Shown here piece by piece: positions 47,131-57,906 of a stretch of DNA of 64,000 bases; within the stretch, counting starts at the first letter, position 1; each line of letters opens with the position of its first letter. Location of the stretch: assembly GCF_010093595.1 (NCBI RefSeq), contig NW_022985437.1, forward strand, positions 1,781,536 through 1,845,535. The letters run 5' to 3'. Both the position numbers and the translations under genes were made by a program. Source of the DNA: Mytilinidion resinicola. Its lineage: Eukaryota; Ascomycota; Dothideomycetes; Mytilinidiales; Mytilinidiaceae. The notes under the pieces are model-generated. The model saw only the letters and a list, made by a program, of their open reading frames with translations, did no database searches and was not told the origin of the DNA.

Positions 47131-49016
47131 TCAAAGCATCAAAAGGTGGGGTCGCCGTCTGCTCAGCTCACAGCAAAACTGATCTGTTTGGCGCTGCGTG
47201 CTTGCCGAGTGTGTATACATCTCATAATGTCGGTCTTCAAGAGCAAGTTCCAACCGCTTCACACTCTCATGGTATTCCCAAAATCTCGAAAGACGTGCCG
47301 CCAACGCCTGTTCAAAGTGCGGCGCAGCGACTTCCCACATTCTTTCATTTTGGTAGAATATACCAATGCGTTCAAGAATAAGGATTGTTTGCACATCATC
47401 CGAACCAAACGTCTCTCGCGCATCGGATTCGACTTGAATGAACATGTCGTCTGCGTCTTGATGTCGTCCGGCTTTCACAAACCCTTGAATGCATGTAATG
47501 CAAGCTTCCAGGATGTCCTTCGTCTTGTTCTCGTCCAAGGCATTAATGGCCCAGAAGTTATGACTTGCTCGGTCGAGGGCATCCGCTTTCTTCTCTGCAT
47601 CTTCAATGTCCTCGTAAAACTCTAGAAGAGCAGTCCAGCAGAGCATAGACTGCTTTGCGAGTTCTTTCGGGTGTTTCTCGCAGTGCTTGACCAGACGAAG
47701 TAAACGGACATCCGACCTTTCCTCTCTTTGCATTCCCCTTGCTCCTCCGCGAAGATGGGCGTCTATCAATTTAGGTTCAACTGGTCCTTCGAGCGGGATT
47801 GAAAAGCCTGAAGACGGTCCACGCGAAGCTGAAGTTGCTTGGCTCCTCCCCACAGCGTGTGAAGGAATATTGACATCGTCCGACTGAGCAGGCAGCTCGC
47901 TGTCCTCTAAGTGATGCAACACCTGTTCAAGATATGCTGCTGCGTCCCTTGGCCGATCCCAATTGCGAAACATGTCGACGACAGCAAAGACGTGATCGAG
48001 ACTTCTAGAGTCCCTGGGGCCAAAGCGTTGCAGATGTTCTTGTGTAATCCGACCGAGGACTGCGTCTGCATCTCTCATACGAACCATTTTGGCGTAAAAT
48101 GAAGCTAGCCAGTATGCTATAGACTTTGTATACGGATGAGTGGCGGAAAGAAGGTTGTTGAATCCCTCCAATGCACTTCGAAGCTTCGTTTCCGCGTCAC
48201 TAAGTCGTCCCGACCGTTCGTCCTCAATTGCTTCATCATATCGTGTCTGAAAGTCTGATTATGCGTCCCCGTTCCAGGTGAACCTCATTTGATTCGCATC
48301 AGGACCGTGGGCGGACGACGGAGTCCATTTTTGCTGAGCTTCATGGGTAGAAGTAGAGCGAAAGATCCGTGGCGAGGACACATCGTTTTGAGGAGTATTA
48401 TAGTTGATTCCACTTGGAGTACTCTCATCTTGAAGCACGTCAGTATATGGTAGGTCAAAAATGGCAGTCAACTACCTAGACTCAAACTCTGCGTTTGCAT
48501 TTCAACTTTCTTTCGTTCGAGACGCGGCCGGGTGTTCCCCTCAGTTAGTATTTGACCCCGAAACTCGAACATTGTATCCTTGTCATGCTCAACCTTTCCC
48601 TGCTCGGCCTTATGCAGCATCCATAACCCTTCCTTGTTTGGTATACAAGTATTCTTTGACCATTTCCACCTTCTGAACTGCTTCTTGTATTGATCTTCGC
48701 TGTGTGGGGCCATTAGCAAGACCAATTCGACTAATGTGTCAGCAACAGCCAACAGCAGAGGAACGTACGAAGCTACAAAATGATGTTCCGCTGCCATCTT
48801 TGCCATTGTGTCTTGGAGCGAGTTGCCCCCATCGATCCAAAGCTTCCGAATATAGGGTTCGTACTTGGTCCGACTTTTCTTAGTAATCACGGCAGAACGA
48901 CCCGAGGAGCTTTGAGGTTTTGGAGGAGGGTTCATTAGCTTTGTGGAGAGGCGGGTCGGGGCTGGAGAGGCAGAGGCCATCAGTGGTTGCTGTGCGATAG
49001 AGCTAAACGAGAGCAT
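47131..49016 (-). CDS. Clr5-domain protein with TPR-like C terminus, interrupted by a TAA
   Basis: This is a fungal Clr5 protein, an N-terminal helical DNA-binding-type module followed by TPR-like repeats. The Clr5 domain reads KYEPYIRKLWIDGGNSLQDT then HHFVAS, and after a 66-nt in-frame intron (GTACGT to CACAG) EDQYKKQFRRWKWSKN. A second intron with a GTAGTT donor leads to DESTPSG. At 48259-48261 the frame has TAA between MRFTWNGDA and SDFQTRYDEAIEDERSG, which otherwise reads as one protein into the repeat region (AYWLASFYAKMVRMRDADAV). A splice explanation was sought, but the only phase-compatible donor is a weak GTGTCC. I used the first ATG in frame, at 49016; an upstream exon is possible, since the frame is open further upstream. 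Confidence 0.78.
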
Positions 49017-49820
49017 AGAAGGAGCCCATGAGTGAGGCACGGTGTCTGCGTAGACATTGCTCAAAGCGCTTGCTGAGGGATCTATCGGCACATTCTGGCT
49101 GCCTTGATCCCGTTCCGAAGAGAAGAGTTGCGAGAGACAACTTGAGCCCTACGACCTTCTTGCCCCATGGCCTCGTTGGCTTTCGGCCTCGTTGGCTTTC
49201 GGCCTCGTTGGCTTTCAGCCTCCTGACGCTGTGGCAGGGCTACACCCCGTCCCCAAAATGCTTCCAAAGGGCCTCCAAGGTGCCCTCATCTCTCTATTGG
49301 TGGGAGCAGATTGCGCATGTCTGCGGCGAGCTACGACCCCACTTCAACGCCTCCCACAGAATCATCCAAGTGCCCATGCGCAATTCACTGTTTAATAGAC
49401 CGTCGCCGTATTCAATTGAAACTTTCACTTACAAAAGTGCTGCCAAAGATGGCACTTTCTTGCCCACCAATGGCTGCCCAAGATGTTTCCGAATGCTCCT
49501 GTAGGCTTCCTCAAACACCTAGCTACCGAAGTGCCTCCCAAAGGGCCTCAAGCACCTCCGCAATGACCCTGGAATCGTGTCAAGATGTTTCTGAAGGTCT
49601 GCAAGCGACTTGTCTACTACCTGCGCAGGCTATTTAAAGCTGCCGCCGTCTCGATAGAAATCGTGTCCTTTCACGTTTCGTCACAGTAGACCTTCATTCA
49701 CAGTGCCCGCGGTCTACATTTTCTCCTCGAATACCTTGTAGGTCCACGTGAGCATTGTACCCGAGCAGTGTCCCCAGTTTCAAGCTTACACTTACATACT
49801 CCAGACTTCTATAAACAGAT
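49017..49820. other. Intergenic with a short tandem repeat
   Basis: It contains a perfect 16-bp tandem repeat (49169-49216) and a C/T-rich stretch in which CCAAAGGGCCTC-like words recur (about 49262 and 49538). No gene was recognised, though an upstream Clr5 exon could lie here. Confidence 0.5.
49169..49216. repeat. 16-bp tandem repeat, three perfect copies
   Basis: The unit GGCCTCGTTGGCTTTC occurs three times with no mismatch, followed by a partial AGCC. It lies just upstream of the Clr5 gene. Confidence 0.9.
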
Positions 49821-50267
49821 ATGGAAACTCCTTGTGATGTCCCTTCCGACAAGACAATAGAGAAAGGCACCTCGAGGCCTGCAGTGAGCTTGCTCCCCTC
49901 GCCCATGGATGAGAGATAAACACTTATCAATCGCCAATCTTAGATTGAAGGGCTTACGGAGCCCTCACGAGACATACCCGGTACCCATGTTGCAGTACAT
50001 CGGACGTGGGATACAGCCAACGCTGAGCCGGGATCTGAATTTTCCAAGGTGATTGACGAAGCTGTGAAGGCGGCATTCAGCTCAGCGGATATGCCTGCTC
50101 CGGCTTTCATTCAGCGCTGGCAGAATGAGTCCATGCGGCATCAGCCATTTCACAACATTGGAGCGGTTGGGTATCGCATTATCAAGAAGGCTGAGGGGGC
50201 AGTTAGTTTGATCGATGAGGGCAATGGGTCGAGTCTTGAACACCTGTCTAGCGGGAAACACATATAA
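49821..50267 (+). CDS. Hypothetical protein, two exons (128 aa)
   Basis: I do not recognise a family. Exon 1 (49821-49883) begins METPCDVPSDKTIEKG. A 60-nt intron with a GTGAGC donor and CTTAG acceptor leads to exon 2 (49944-50267). Exon 2 reads as a coherent amphipathic protein: THVAVHRTWDTANAEPG, VIDEAVKAAFSSADMPAP, PFHNIGAVGYRIIKKAEG. The phase-compatible join and the absence of any stop across 108 codons support a real gene. No signal peptide, membrane segment or known motif was seen. It lies between two interrupted accessory genes and could itself be the end of a larger, decayed gene. Confidence 0.45.
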
Positions 50268-50864
50268 TCAAGCTTTTGAATAGGACAGATATAACTCTTT
50301 ATGGCCCTTTGTTTCCTCGTGCCGTTCACTGGCATGCGAGCACGCCGAAGAATCTGGTGTTTCATTGGTTCGGAATTCGTATGGTAACCTTCTTTCGGGC
50401 ATTACAGTACTTGCGTAGGTAGAAAGTTTGCCTTGTTTCCACACCAAGAAAAAGCCGAGGCAACAGCTTGCAACCGCGGCTGAGCGTCGTCGCCCCATGC
50501 AATGCAACATATCATTCGATTTTTCCAGACCCCCGAAAGAGTTAAAGGCAGTCTTCCGCGCACCTATAAGAACCCTCCGCGTACCTGAAGAACCCTCCGC
50601 GTACCTGAAGAACCCTCCGCGCACTGAAGATAACTTGCCTCAGCCTAGTAATCTCACATGAATCTGTTCCCCCAACCAGCCTCGTGAACGCCCCGAATTT
50701 CCATTTCACCACAGCGAATTGCCGCATCTGAACACTTGGCTCAGTCTTCTATTTTCTGGGGAAACGTAGGTGCTTCCCGAACTGTTGGGGCTCGAATAAC
50801 GATTTAATGGCTAAGTCGATGCTCATCTTTGTAGTACTTGCCCTGCTTGCCCAGAGACACAGAA
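50268..50864. other. Intergenic with a 20-bp tandem repeat
   Basis: No gene was recognised. A short tandem repeat is listed separately. The final 100 bases are the upstream region of the AAA ATPase relic. Confidence 0.55.
50553..50629. repeat. 20-bp tandem repeat, about four copies
   Basis: The unit AACCCTCCGCGTACCTGAAG occurs twice perfectly (50571-50610), with a third, partly altered copy (50611-50629) and a more diverged copy before them (from 50553). Confidence 0.85.
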
Positions 50865-53041
50865 ATGGACTTCCTGACCCCCGGTCTTTTCGCGGAGTCT
50901 AGAGACGAGCCGGACGAAGTCGACGAGACTATCGGGCAGAAATTAGAAGTCAAAATGTATGAAGCCCGTTACAATTCAGCAAACCACAGGATCATCTTGG
51001 AAGCCGGAACCAAAAGATCGACATTTACCTTCAAAGAGCGAAACCATGAATCAGCACTCATCCTGACACGATACTATGATAGTCATAAAGAGCTTGAGTA
51101 TACAGAAATGGAGGTCCACTCTCCTTACATCCAAGAAGCTCTTCGGACCGTCATCAAGAAGTACCCGGGCCTCACCTTTGACAATGCAAAGATTGTTATC
51201 CGGGACGAACCCAGGTGCATTTTTCATTATAGAAATGAAATTCGGGATTATGGAATGGGCCTTGTCAACCAAACGGCGGTACAGCACCTTGTATTCTTCC
51301 TCAACTACATGTACGATTCATTGACTCGCGAGATATCGGCCTACTACGCCTTTATGGAGTCGCCAACATGCGCTCCAGGCATCGAGCATGATCTTCTATG
51401 GATGGCCTTCAAACCCGGGGAGTTGATCTACCACATGAAAGACGGCATCCACATAGTTATGAAGTTCACTTCCATGAGGAGAACGCACCCCTCAAGGTGG
51501 TTGCTGAATGCGGAGGCGATTACGTACAATGGAGATGTCTTCGGCTACACCGAGCATTTCCTGTCTGTTCCTTGGTACGATGGCTACGAACCTCTTGAAG
51601 AGCTCAGCGTCTTTCCCCTCCGTCACCATTCAAATAAGGAAGAGATACAAGAAGCGCTAGTCGCTAGAGGCCGAAAGTACGTCAATTTGAGGAATACCTG
51701 TCAGCGATATTATTCAGGGATTGCAGAGTCCCTCTCGCGATTTCGACCGAATTCCGGACGGGAGGAGAGTGATCACTACAGCATCCAGTCTACTATGGTA
51801 CGTTGTATGAGTGAACTTTATGAAGATTGCTGAGACCTTTTAGATCAAGGGACGTATAATGGTTGATTGCACCAAATTTGGAATGGCTAGACCAGGGCAC
51901 AAAGAGCACATTCCAATTTCGGAGCAATTGAAATCTGACTTGGACGGATGACCCATATTCCCGGATGATGAATGGTGCATATTCGACCACGATATACCGG
52001 GGTTCTCCTTCTCCACAAAAAGGTGGTGCAGGTTTGAGCTAGACCGAATAGCTGAAATCGACTATGATACCAGGGCCTTTAAATCACTGGTTCTTGCGGA
52101 AGGCCAGAAAAGGATGATACTGTCACTTGTCAAGGTCCATTCACAAAACGAGCTTCAATTCGACGACCTTATCAAAGGGAAAGGAAAGGGTATCATTTTC
52201 CTACTCCACGGCGAACCTGGAGTTGGGAAAACGCTGACGGCAGGTAAGTATCGAGCAGCCTACCATGATGGATTAGAAAGTACTGAGCCTGCAATAGAAA
52301 GCATTGCTGTTTACACAAAACGACCACTATACACCGTCTCCTCCGGCGACCTTGGCGTGTCTGCACCGGAATGCGAACGTGCTCTCATTGACATCCTTGG
52401 TCTGGCTACATGTTGGAATGCAATCCTCCTCCTCATTGATGAAGCGGACGTCTTCTTGGAACAACAAAGCAACCACGATTTGAAGCGCAATGATCTCGTG
52501 TCAGGTGACTAGAATATTCCCCAAGGCCTTTTACTGCTCTGGTACTCACTCTGTTATAGTCTTTCTTCGACTCCTCGAATATTATGAAGGCATTATGTTC
52601 CTTACATCAAACCGCATGAAGGCCTTCGATACTGCTTTCAAATCTCGCATTCACCTTGCGATCAACTATCCGAGGTTGTCTGGGCCTTCCCAGCGGGAGC
52701 TTTGGCTTACTTTTCTGACAAATGATTCCCAACGCTCAACACCTTCATGGTTGACGGAATCTACTCTTCAAGACCTAACTGAAAAAGGGCTGAACGGTCG
52801 ATAAATCAAGAATGCTGTGCGCATCGCAAGCGCCCTGGCATTAGCCGACGATGGTAGAAACATGCAATCGGAGGACATATATATGAGTGTGAGGATGATG
52901 AATGAATTCGAAGCTGACTTTTCCGCAGGCAGTCAGGACCAGCAAACGGCAGAATCTTCTTCTGGGTCCAACTACCAAGCTCAGGAAGATCAAACATCCG
53001 CAGATTCTGGGCGTGGTTTGAAGAGACGGAGGATCGATTGA
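50865..53041 (+). pseudogene. AAA ATPase with DUF7025-type N terminus, two in-frame stops
   Basis: This is a fungal AAA+ ATPase of the family with an N-terminal DUF7025-like region and one C-terminal AAA module. The N-terminal part (MDFLTPGLF, YMYDSLTREISAYYAFMESP, DLLWMAFKPGELIYH) is open. After an intron (GTACGT donor at about 51799) IKGRIMVDCTKFG follows. TGA at 51949-51951 interrupts before PIFPDDEWCIFDHDIPGFSF. Walker A is GEPGVGKTLTA, with a 54-nt in-frame stop-free intron directly after it. Walker B is AILLLIDEADVFLEQQ; sensor-like MFLTSNRMKAFDTAFKSRIH follows another intron. TAA at 52802-52804 replaces the Gln of the invariant NGRQIKN motif, and the frame then continues (IKNAVRIASALALADDGRNM) to a C-terminal RRRID. 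The start is the first ATG in frame. Confidence 0.82.
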
Positions 53042-53578
53042 GCCCAAAGTGTATGCCCCTTGTAGTTGAGTAGACGAGTACGAGAAGCCAAGGTCAGCTT
53101 TCTTTTTATTGGAATAGACAGATTCGCGCCTACGTTGAATATTTGGACTTTCTTAGCAGTTTATTGCATTCAATCATCGTCAGCTTTACTGGGAGCTCTG
53201 CCAAATCTCAGCAAGATACACTCGAAATGGTTACACAGTCCCAAAACTCTAAGCAGCCCCATGATCTTTGTACGGAAATGACAATGAGACGATGCTCTAG
53301 CGTAAGAAGTCTAGACCTGACAGCTCCCAGATAACCAACAGCGGCGAGGAATTTATGATCTGCACGGTAGATATAGCGCTTCCCGAAAGGGCCTGTTTCA
53401 CCTAACGCTTCTCTTGCTTGCTGTGTTCTGGGAACAGACAGGTAGAGACTGGTCTAAATGACGCGAGTGATTTGCATAACCCAATTTTTTCCGATATGTC
53501 AGTTAAAAATTCGGGCTTCATTCCCGTTGCGGATGAAGATAGTAGTCTTTACGCCCTCTTTCTGACCTCTTCTCCCGC
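53042..53578. other. Convergent 3' intergenic region
   Basis: It separates the AAA relic from the Zn2Cys6 gene. Nothing was recognised. Confidence 0.6.
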
Positions 53579-55212
53579 TCAAACTCCCAGCAACACAGCT
53601 AACGCGTGATAATCCCCCGCCACATCAATCAGGCTCCCCGCCCACTCCTCCACAGCCGGCGTTTCTCCTTCAGTTGGGAACTTGCTTCCCGCAATCTCGA
53701 GCCTCATCGCATTGACCACAATCCCTAACATCATCTTCGCATTCATCAGACCTTCTTGCCTCGATAGGGTGGATAGTGTAGTGAGGGCGCGATGACGGAG
53801 TGGCGCATCGCGGCACTTTACTGCGAGCAGGAAGAGCGGCATCACGATTCCCGTGTCGCAAGAGACGCTTCTCGGCAGCGAGTTGTCGCCGTCACCGGAG
53901 CTGGAGGATTGAAAGAGCAACAGCAACTCGATTTCGGATAGCAGTGTTCGAAGCTGCATGTCGACAGCCGGCTCCTCCGCGGGCTGGGGATACGAGAAGG
54001 ACAGCACGGCGACACAAATATTGTAGGTGAGCTTCATGAACGAGATGGTCTTTGCGAGTCCGACGTCTCTGAACTCCGTAGCGTTTGAAGGCGCACGCGG
54101 GGTGAGTTCTTGGATGGCAGTATCCCAACGTGCGAATTGGGTCCGGAGCGCGTGTAGCTCGCGCGAAACACTGTAGGGCATGGCCCCGGGCGGGAGGAAT
54201 TTGTACTGCGCATAGCTAATGAGAAAATGGAGAAGCCAGTTCTGCAACGTTTCTAGCGTCTGCTGTGCTTGGGCCGGGGAATGGAAATGTGAAGGGGTGC
54301 AGTCCGACTGTCCAGAGGTTACGTCTTTTGAAACTAGGGCGAACGACGGTATCCGATCGTCCTTGAAGACAGAGAGCTGCATATCGAGGCGAATGAGAGT
54401 TGTTCGCAGGGTGTCTAAGTTCTCATGAAAATTTAAAGCTTGGATCAAAGGCGCGGGACCAGAGAGAGAGCCAGGGTGCCAAGACTCGAGGAGCCTGAGT
54501 CCAGTATCTAGGTGTTTGACTGCCCATTCATATTCGCCCCGAACGCTCTCGAAGCAATGGAACAGAATGCAGCAGACTATGACGGCCTCCTTCTTCGGAT
54601 CCGGGCTTTGGGATAGGTAAATTCGGAAGCGGCGAAGGGCCTTGTTGTGCTGGGTCAAAGTAATGCTAGAAGGGCCCTCGGCGACGTTGCTGGCCGGACT
54701 GAAAGTCGCATAATCGCGGTGGATTGACGCCAGAGCGATGAGCGCCTCCCGAACGACAGGCAGCTGGAAGGCCAATTCGAATACTAGCTGGCGCCAAAAG
54801 GAAGAGGAGCCTGTGGAAAAGCCGCAGAGGTCCCTGGCGGCATGAATGTAGTAGTAGTGGAAGATCTGGCGATCGTGCTGGCTCCCTGGGATCCGAAAGG
54901 GCAGGGAATAGAATGATGTGGTTAGTAAGCTAGGGCGCTGGTCACGTGGATAGCCGTCACACTTGCGTCCAGTTTGAGTGCATCGTAGACAGTGAGGCTT
55001 AGTTTCGTCGCACTTGACACGACGTGTCCTAGAGATCATTTAGGCTGTAACCTATTCGCCTCATAGAGACTAGTAGAGAAAACGTACTTGCAGGTGAAGC
55101 ATCCCGTGCGAACTCGAACACGGACGCGGGATGCAGCAATCGGTGCCTTGTTGAGGGCTTGTTGGCTTGGAGTGGCGAAAACCAAAACGGATGCGTCGCC
55201 GTGGTGTCGCAT
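53579..55212 (-). CDS. Zn(II)2Cys6 transcription factor
   Basis: This is a nuclear fungal binuclear-zinc regulator of about 524 aa. Exon 1 (55212-55088) ends inside the zinc cluster. A 59-nt intron (55029-55087, GTACGT donor) joins CFTCK to TRRVKCDETKPHCLRCTQTG. This completes the C-x2-C-x6-C-x5-C-x2-C-x6-C pattern, with GRKCDGYP at its end. A basic linker-like stretch is absent; the middle carries the helical fungal-TF region (REALIALASIHRDYATFSP, AVIVCCILFHCFESVRGEYE, DTGLRLLESW). The C terminus is Leu-rich (MPLFLLAVKCRDAPLRHRAL) and ends at the stop at 53579. The start is the first ATG in frame. No lesion was found. Its targets are unknown; the secreted peptidase gene is divergent from it across 0.5 kb. 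Confidence 0.92.
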
Positions 55213-55708
55213 GGTCAATGATCGGCTATTTCAAGAAGACTCCCTCGATGCTCGGGATTCGATGCAGAGCCAGGAGCCCAGCGGCATTATAGCGAAGTGC
55301 TCATGCTACCCAAGGGGCTGTGGTGGACGCGTAGTGGACCCGTGGTGGGGTTAAGGTTGGAAGGGGTGAGTTCTATATAAGATGCTGTGGGGCACAAGTA
55401 GCGCGAGAATAGCCGATCTGACCAATTAGAATATTGCTCTGACCACGCACCTCTACTACTTATGTAGCATGTTTTTCCGTCCGACGAACCACGGTGGATA
55501 TGAAGCCACCGCAGTCAGAAAGCTCAGGACGTCCACTGGTTCTGTTGAAAAAGTGTCATTGCACGATGCTCAGCCACCTTGGCGAGGATTACCGATCAAG
55601 GCGTTCTCGCATGGGCCGTAATGGGTGTATAAAGCATGCTGCCAGCTTGTCTTCTCTCCTTATGAGCATCTTCTTGAATGCCTGCTTATATCCAATCTCG
55701 TTACAATC
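55213..55708. promoter_or_regulatory. Divergent promoter region of the Zn2Cys6 and TAP peptidase genes
   Basis: A spacer of 496 bp separates these two head-to-head genes. A TATA-like TATAAG lies at 55375-55380 and a TTATATCC about 25 bases before the peptidase ATG. No coding region was recognised. Confidence 0.4.
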
Positions 55709-57676
55709 ATGCTGACTCCTGCTACTTTCCTTTCTCTTGCGCTCTCGCTCGTACTTCTACTTGGTCAAGCAGACGCTGCTCCATCTTTTCCGCGTGGGGA
55801 CATGATACAAGACTGGGCAAAGGTTTATATCAATTAGCTCTGTCAAATACGGCCGCAGCTCACCATAGTAGATTGCGCCATCAGCTGATGTTAATTGGAG
55901 ACCTTGCTTCGATAACTTTACCTGCACGCGTCTTAAGGTGTGTTGTTGTGCTCCCTTTCTGTCATCATTCCAAACTAACCAGCTGCAGGTCCCATTAGAC
56001 TATGGAGATGTGAGTGCCGGTACCGTTGTTCTGGCCTTACTTCGTATTTCCGCCGCCCAGCAACCCGCTACGAACATCATTTTCAACCAAGGTCAAATTA
56101 GGCTCCATAAAGGGAAATGTCCTCGCTGATATCACCTCAGGCGGACCCGGAGGCTCAAGCGTCGACGTCCTCATGGCCAACGCTGAAGAAGCCCAAGCTG
56201 CCATAGGAACATCCTACAACATCATCGCGCTCGACCCCCGCGGCGTGGGTCACAGCGAACCGAATATTGAGATGTTCCCCGGTGATCCTGCCACGGCAGC
56301 GAATTTCGAGTCTGCCTTTTATCGCACCGTCCCAGATGCATCTTCGACAGCGCTGGCGAGCCAATACTACTTCACGGAAGCATTTGGGAAGTGGTTCACG
56401 CGTGTGTTAGGTGGTTCAAGAGGCACTGCTCGGTACGTGAGCACCCCCGCAGCAGCGCAGGATATGCTCACGTACGTCGAGGCCGAGCAGCGGGCGGCAA
56501 ATAAGCCTGAAGCAGAAGGGAAGCTATGGTACTATGGCATCAGCTATGGCACTATTACTGGCTCTGTGTTTGCAGCTAAGTGGCCGCATCGGGTAGGTCG
56601 GATGGTCTTGGACGGCGTGGATGATCCGGAGGGCTACTTCAGTGGGGACTGGACAAAGAACCTCGTTGATGCGGACGCCGTGGTCCAGAGCTTCGCTGAG
56701 TCGTGTCATCGAGCCGGGTCGAAGAGCTGCTCGTTTTATCGCAAGACGCCTGCCGACATCATTAAGGCGCTTGATGCGGTGACCGAGAAGATAAAATGGC
56801 AGCCCATTCCGGTCTTCAACGAGAGTATTGCGAACGCGCCACAGCTAGCGACTTACGCCGACCTAAAACGTTTTCTACTGCAATCGCTGTACCGGCCCGT
56901 CGCCTTCTTCCCTATCTTAGATCAAGTCCTCACGGCGCTGGAGCACGACAATGGCAGCCCGCTACTGGCCGCAGCGGCGGCGGTTGGGCAGCTCAGTCTC
57001 ACCTCAGGGTGCAACAAGGGCTTTGAGTGGGCTTCGATGAGCTCGGCTACTGCCATTCAGTGCATTGACTCGCATGGGAAAGGTAATATGACGCTTGAAG
57101 AGTATAACGAGGTGAACAATGAAATCATGGATGTGAGTGGGTACGCCGGGGATGCGTGGAGCTGGAATGCTATCATCTGCAAGAATGTGGAGGTCCAGCC
57201 GCCTAAAAGTGTGACTTTCGGAGGTGAGTGGTCAGAGAACGCTCCTTTAAATCTAGACGAAAACTTTAGTGGCTGACTAGTCATTTTCGTAGACCTCCCT
57301 CCATCTGCGAAGCTCGACTTCCCTATCCTCTTGATCTCGACCAAATTCGACCCCGTCTGTCCGCTCCGGAAGTAGGCCGTCCTGATCCTCGCATTGCGTT
57401 TTGTTCCAGCTGACCTTACCCAATAGTGCCCAAAAGATGGCGAAGTACTTCCCAGGCTCGGTCGTTGTGACTATAAATGCGGTAGGCGTACGTTCATCCT
57501 TGGTTGCATTTTTTGAGATGATTTTAAGCTCTTGCGGTGGCTAATGATGTTGACAGCACTCTTCCTTTGCGGCGCCGTCTACCTGCATCGTGAAGCATGT
57601 GGCCGAGTACTTAGGCGGCAAGATGCCCAAAAAGGGAATCATGTGTGAGGCGGATATACAACCGTTTGACAGCTAA
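55709..57676 (+). CDS. Secreted alpha/beta-hydrolase peptidase (TAP-like)
   Basis: This is an extracellular serine peptidase of the tripeptidyl-aminopeptidase (TAP/S33-like) family. A signal peptide opens the protein (FLSLALSLVLLLGQADAAP). Seven exons are traced with consistent phases: 55709-55822, 55872-55937, 55989-56091, 56141-57223, 57293-57371, 57427-57487 and 57557-57676. Family marks are WRPCFDNFTCTRLK, VPLDYG, FNQGGPGGSS (oxyanion region), ALDPRGVGHSEPN, the nucleophile elbow YYGISYGTITGSVFA, DGVDDPEGYF, the catalytic Asp in STKFDPVCPLRN and the His in AVGHSSFAAPSTC. The C-terminal YLGGKMPKKGIMC is typical of the TAP-like C-terminal domain. All catalytic residues are present and every intron is GT-AG, so this gene is intact despite damaged neighbours. 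Confidence 0.92.
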
Positions 57677-57906
57677 AGATTGCGGAATCCGGGGGTTAGA
57701 TACTACTCATTTCGACTCAACGTCGAGTGCAAGCCTATACTTGTCTATACATATTGCGGTTCCCCTTTTTCTTTTCATCGTACTGTGTAAAGTAGCCATA
57801 TAATATGTAATTAGGAATAGAAAATATTGGCTTCACCAAACTTTCGCCCTAGCCAATCGTGGTAGAGTTGGGGCTCCGACTCGCCTAGCCAAGTCATGCA
57901 ATATTC

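Noticed and set aside
51949..51951. Programmed readthrough of the TGA in the AAA gene.
   Set aside because: The stop is followed by CCC, not by the CTA context known to favour readthrough of TGA in fungi.
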